This document shows positions 58,562-64,000 of a DNA stretch of 64,000 nucleotides, piece by piece. The stretch spans positions 1,601,501 to 1,665,500 of the forward strand of contig NZ_CP098023.1 of NCBI RefSeq assembly GCF_030440425.1, read 5' to 3'. The translations under genes and the position numbers were made by a program. The stretch comes from Microbulbifer sp. MI-G. GTDB lineage: Bacteria; Pseudomonadota; Gammaproteobacteria; Pseudomonadales; Cellvibrionaceae. The notes under the pieces were generated by a model. The model did not search any database and was not told the DNA's origin. It worked only from the letters and a program-made list of their open reading frames with translations. Each line of letters starts with the position of its first letter. Position 1 is the first letter of the stretch.

Positions 58562-58569
<8 letters not shown>
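57958..58569 (+). CDS. lolA: Outer-membrane lipoprotein carrier protein
   Basis: A 203-residue periplasmic chaperone. Signal peptide to about residue 20 (AAAGAWA), then LKPLAALSGNFQQTLLDERG near 30, SVQRPGKLRWKTGDPYAQLL near 62, TLWLYDPDLEQVTVRP and ITFSDIQANPELPASVFNF near 175. It accepts lipoproteins from LolCDE and delivers them to LolB. The end overlaps the rarA start by eight bases. Confidence 0.95.
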
Positions 58570-61643
<3,074 letters not shown>

Positions 61644-61737
61644 ATGTTGATACGGCAGTCTGGATGGCAGCCGGATAATCACCCCTTGGTTTCTTGAAGG
61701 AAAGCTGTCCCCGCCTGCCGCTGAATGGAAGAAGACG

Positions 61738-63156
61738 TTGCGCTATCTCCCAATCGCGTTTGATGTCCAAAACCGCCCTTGCCTGATCGTGGGTGGAGGT
61801 GCTGTTGCCACGCGCAAAGCCCGCCTGCTCTACAGGGCGGGTGCCCGCTTGTGGGTGGTTTCCCCAACGATTGTCGCTGAGCTTAAGCAACTGGTGAACG
61901 ATTCAAACGGGGCCCTGTTTGAAGCAACCTACTGCGCCGATTATCTGCACCGCGCCGAACTGGTGATCGCGGCATCCGATAATGCGGAGGTTAATGCGCA
62001 GGTCTCTGCCGATGCGCGCGCCCGGCATCTGCCGGTCAATGTGGTGGATGCGCCGCAACTGTGCACGTTTACTTTTCCCGCAATGGTGGAACGCGGTGAT
62101 CTGGCGATTGGTATCAACAGCGGTGGTGCTGCGCCGGTGCTTGCCCGGCGTATCCGCGCTCAGGTCGAAGCATTGCTGTCCCCGGGGCTCGCCACCCTGG
62201 TGGGGCTCGCCGCCCGTGTGCGCAGCAGGGTAAAAGCCGCACTGCCCGAAGCCCAGCGCAGAGGCTTTTGGGAGTGGGTTTTCTCGGGCCCGGTCGCCAG
62301 CCGTGTGGAGGCGGGGAAGCTGGCGGAGGGGGAAAGCGTGTTGCTCAAAGCCCTGCAGGACTGGGCGGGCAGGCCCCCGCCCACTGGTGAGGTGTACCTG
62401 GTGGGCGGCGGACCGGGAGATCCCGATCTGCTGACCTTTCGCGCTCTGCGTCTAATGCAGCAGGCCGATGCCGTGCTCTATGATCGCCTGGTATCCCCGG
62501 CAGTTCTGGATCTGGTGCGCAGGGATGCCGAGCGCATTTATGTTGGCAAGAAAAAAGCGTTTCATTCGGTTCCCCAGGGCGATATCAACCAGTTGTTGGT
62601 GGATTTAGCCAGCAAAGGTAAAAAAGTTCTGCGCCTGAAGGGGGGGGACCCCTTTATTTTTGGCCGGGGTGGTGAAGAAATCGACAAACTGGCCGAACAC
62701 GGAATTCCGTTTCAAGTGGTGCCGGGTATTACCGCTGCGTCCGGATGTGCCAGTTACGCAGGTATTCCTTTGACGCACCGTGATTATGCCCAGTCGGTGC
62801 GGTTTATTACCGGGCACTTGCAGGAAGGCAGCCTCGATTTGCCGTGGGGCGAATTGGCCTCTGATGGCCAGACCCTGGTTTTCTATATGGGCTTGACTGG
62901 CCTGGAGACTATTTGCACCGAACTTGCCCGCCACGGCCTCCCGGCGGAAACGCCAGCGGCATTGATTGAAAAGGGTACAACGCCGGCACAGCGGGTTATT
63001 GTGGGTGACCTCAAGACACTGCCGACCCTTGCGAAGGAAAAGGCCGTTCGGGCACCGACTTTGACCATCATTGGAGGTGTTGTCAGCTTGCACGAGAAGT
63101 TGCACTGGTATCAGCGGGACCAATCAGATTTCCAAGCCCCTGTCTGTGATGATTGA
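61738..63156 (+). CDS. cysG: Siroheme synthase CysG (trifunctional)
   Basis: A 472-residue fusion enzyme making siroheme for sulfite and nitrite reductases. The N-terminal precorrin-2 dehydrogenase/ferrochelatase part has [17 protein letters not shown] near 15 and [16 protein letters not shown] near 100. The C-terminal SAM-dependent uroporphyrinogen-III methyltransferase (from about 218) has [49 protein letters not shown] and [20 protein letters not shown]. The start is TTG 61738; no ATG exists in frame after the upstream TGA. Located 94 bases after serS. Confidence 0.95.
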   Translation: MRYLPIAFDVQNRPCLIVGGGAVATRKARLLYRAGARLWVVSPTIVAELKQLVNDSNGALFEATYCADYLHRAELVIAASDNAEVNAQVSADARARHLPVNVVDAPQLCTFTFPAMVERGDLAIGINSGGAAPVLARRIRAQVEALLSPGLATLVGLAARVRSRVKAALPEAQRRGFWEWVFSGPVASRVEAGKLAEGESVLLKALQDWAGRPPPTGEVYLVGGGPGDPDLLTFRALRLMQQADAVLYDRLVSPAVLDLVRRDAERIYVGKKKAFHSVPQGDINQLLVDLASKGKKVLRLKGGDPFIFGRGGEEIDKLAEHGIPFQVVPGITAASGCASYAGIPLTHRDYAQSVRFITGHLQEGSLDLPWGELASDGQTLVFYMGLTGLETICTELARHGLPAETPAALIEKGTTPAQRVIVGDLKTLPTLAKEKAVRAPTLTIIGGVVSLHEKLHWYQRDQSDFQAPVCDD

Positions 63157-64000
63157 TTCCGGTAACGGATCAGACTCTATTGTCCGCTGCACGAAATCTT
63201 TTGGTAAAAAGGCGTTGCGGCCACACAGGGGCATTCGCTACCGACAAACGCCGAATTACAATGGAAACCCCCGATCACTTTGATTGAAGGGAAGAGCGCT
63301 GTGACAAGGTATTACCAGATATGGATTGGGGCCTGGCAGTTGCAATATACCACGAGTGCGAAAAAGCATTGGGTGTTCAGTAGAGGTTCTATTGGCTCAG
63401 GTCCAGATCATAAATGTCACCTTTCGACGCTTTTTTTTCAGATAGGCGCTGAACGCAAAATGGACTTAATCCATTCCAATAACAACCACATATCCTGATG
63501 TGAAATGTATGGATATTCTGCCAATAAGTTACCGTCCGGAAAATCCAGGTATTGCCAAAAGTGTCGAAAAGCGTGGTTTTGAGTTACTGACAATAATCCG
63601 GGTAAAAGGTTTGTTAAGGCTGACAATGTTGGATGCGGCCAGGTAATTACAGGAAGTTCTCGACTGCCATACTCTCCGTTATAGGCTTTTGAAAAAGTTT
63701 TGAATGACGCACTGAATTGGCGGTGTATTCAAAAGGCACCTGTCGTTAAAATTCACTTTTACTGTTGCGGTGCTTCTCTTGTGTTGGTAACCCAATAAAA
63801 AGTGTTGCCATTACCTGCTACACTTGAAGGATCATTCATTATAAATTTTTTTATCGGGATGCAGCTACTTATACAGGGTATGGGAAGAGTTTCCGTCTTT
63901 CAAGACCCTATCAGTTGTGGTGGCAGGCCGCGATTCTGTAAAGGTCTATTTGCAAGCTGTCAGGATTGGGAATCGTTGTGTTTTCTTCATGGGGGGATAT
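63157..64000. other. Intergenic tail, no supported gene
   Basis: About 840 bp to the window edge. A GTG-started frame of about 65 codons (63301-63498), with GAAGGGAAG upstream, is the only slightly plausible gene; its sequence is not recognisable and I do not call it. No RNA gene or repeat was recognised. Confidence 0.45.

Noticed and set aside
63280..63498. Small plus-strand frame near the right end
   Set aside because: A GTG at 63301 has a passable ribosome-binding site, but the product is unrecognisable and ordinary in composition; too weak to call.

Overview
The window looks like chromosome of a marine gammaproteobacterium, most likely a Microbulbifer-type member of the Cellvibrionales. 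This is inferred from the mix of gene families (guaBA beside xseA, a gspC-M secretion cluster, etfBA facing the ETF-ubiquinone oxidoreductase, ftsK-lolA-rarA-crcB-serS-cysG), a GC content in the mid-50s for the core genes, and proteobacterial ribosome-binding sites. No rRNA, CRISPR array or complete prophage is visible.

Positions 1 to about 9,290 are accessory DNA lying on the 3' side of a tRNA-Arg(ACG) gene (9290-9366, minus strand). This part is a patchwork. It holds an AT-rich TcmP/DUF5131 pair at the left edge (tcmP runs off the window) and a 187-188 bp direct repeat (2101-2288 and 7637-7823). The repeat brackets a DUF2306 membrane protein, a NarL/DesK-like two-component system and a damaged IS3-family element. 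Next to the tRNA is a compact three-gene minus-strand operon: a HYD1-type ADP-ribosyltransferase, a DUF6881 protein and a macro-domain protein. I read this operon as a candidate DarTG-like ADP-ribosylation toxin-antitoxin module, and it is the most interesting object in the window.

From 9.8 to 16 kb are housekeeping genes: a quinone oxidoreductase, xseA, and divergently from it guaB and guaA. A perfect intrinsic-terminator hairpin lies between guaB and guaA, 26 bp before the guaA start. From 16 to 23 kb are a Rieske oxygenase/TetR pair, a DUF2141 protein whose third codon is a stop, a sterol-desaturase-like hydroxylase with a tiny membrane protein, tesB, and a TetR/DUF1285 pair. From 23 to 31.6 kb are a lipoprotein and TonB-dependent receptor pair, then the electron-transfer flavoprotein system (ETF-QO, etfB, etfA) with a perfect PsrA-like box upstream of etfB.

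From 31.7 to 42.4 kb is a type II secretion cluster in the order C-D-E-F-G-H-I-J-K-L-M. It is followed by two small proteins and a hybrid histidine kinase whose phospho-acceptor histidine is replaced by glutamine. From 45.8 to 55.4 kb are a YheT-type hydrolase, an ArsM arsenite methyltransferase, an ECF sigma factor with a small zinc-type anti-sigma, and a CzcCBA-type heavy-metal efflux operon with a Cys/His-rich leader protein, so the stretch has a metal/metalloid-stress flavour. From 55.5 to 63.2 kb are ftsK, lolA, rarA, crcB, serS and cysG, closely packed on the plus strand. The last 840 bp hold no gene I can support.
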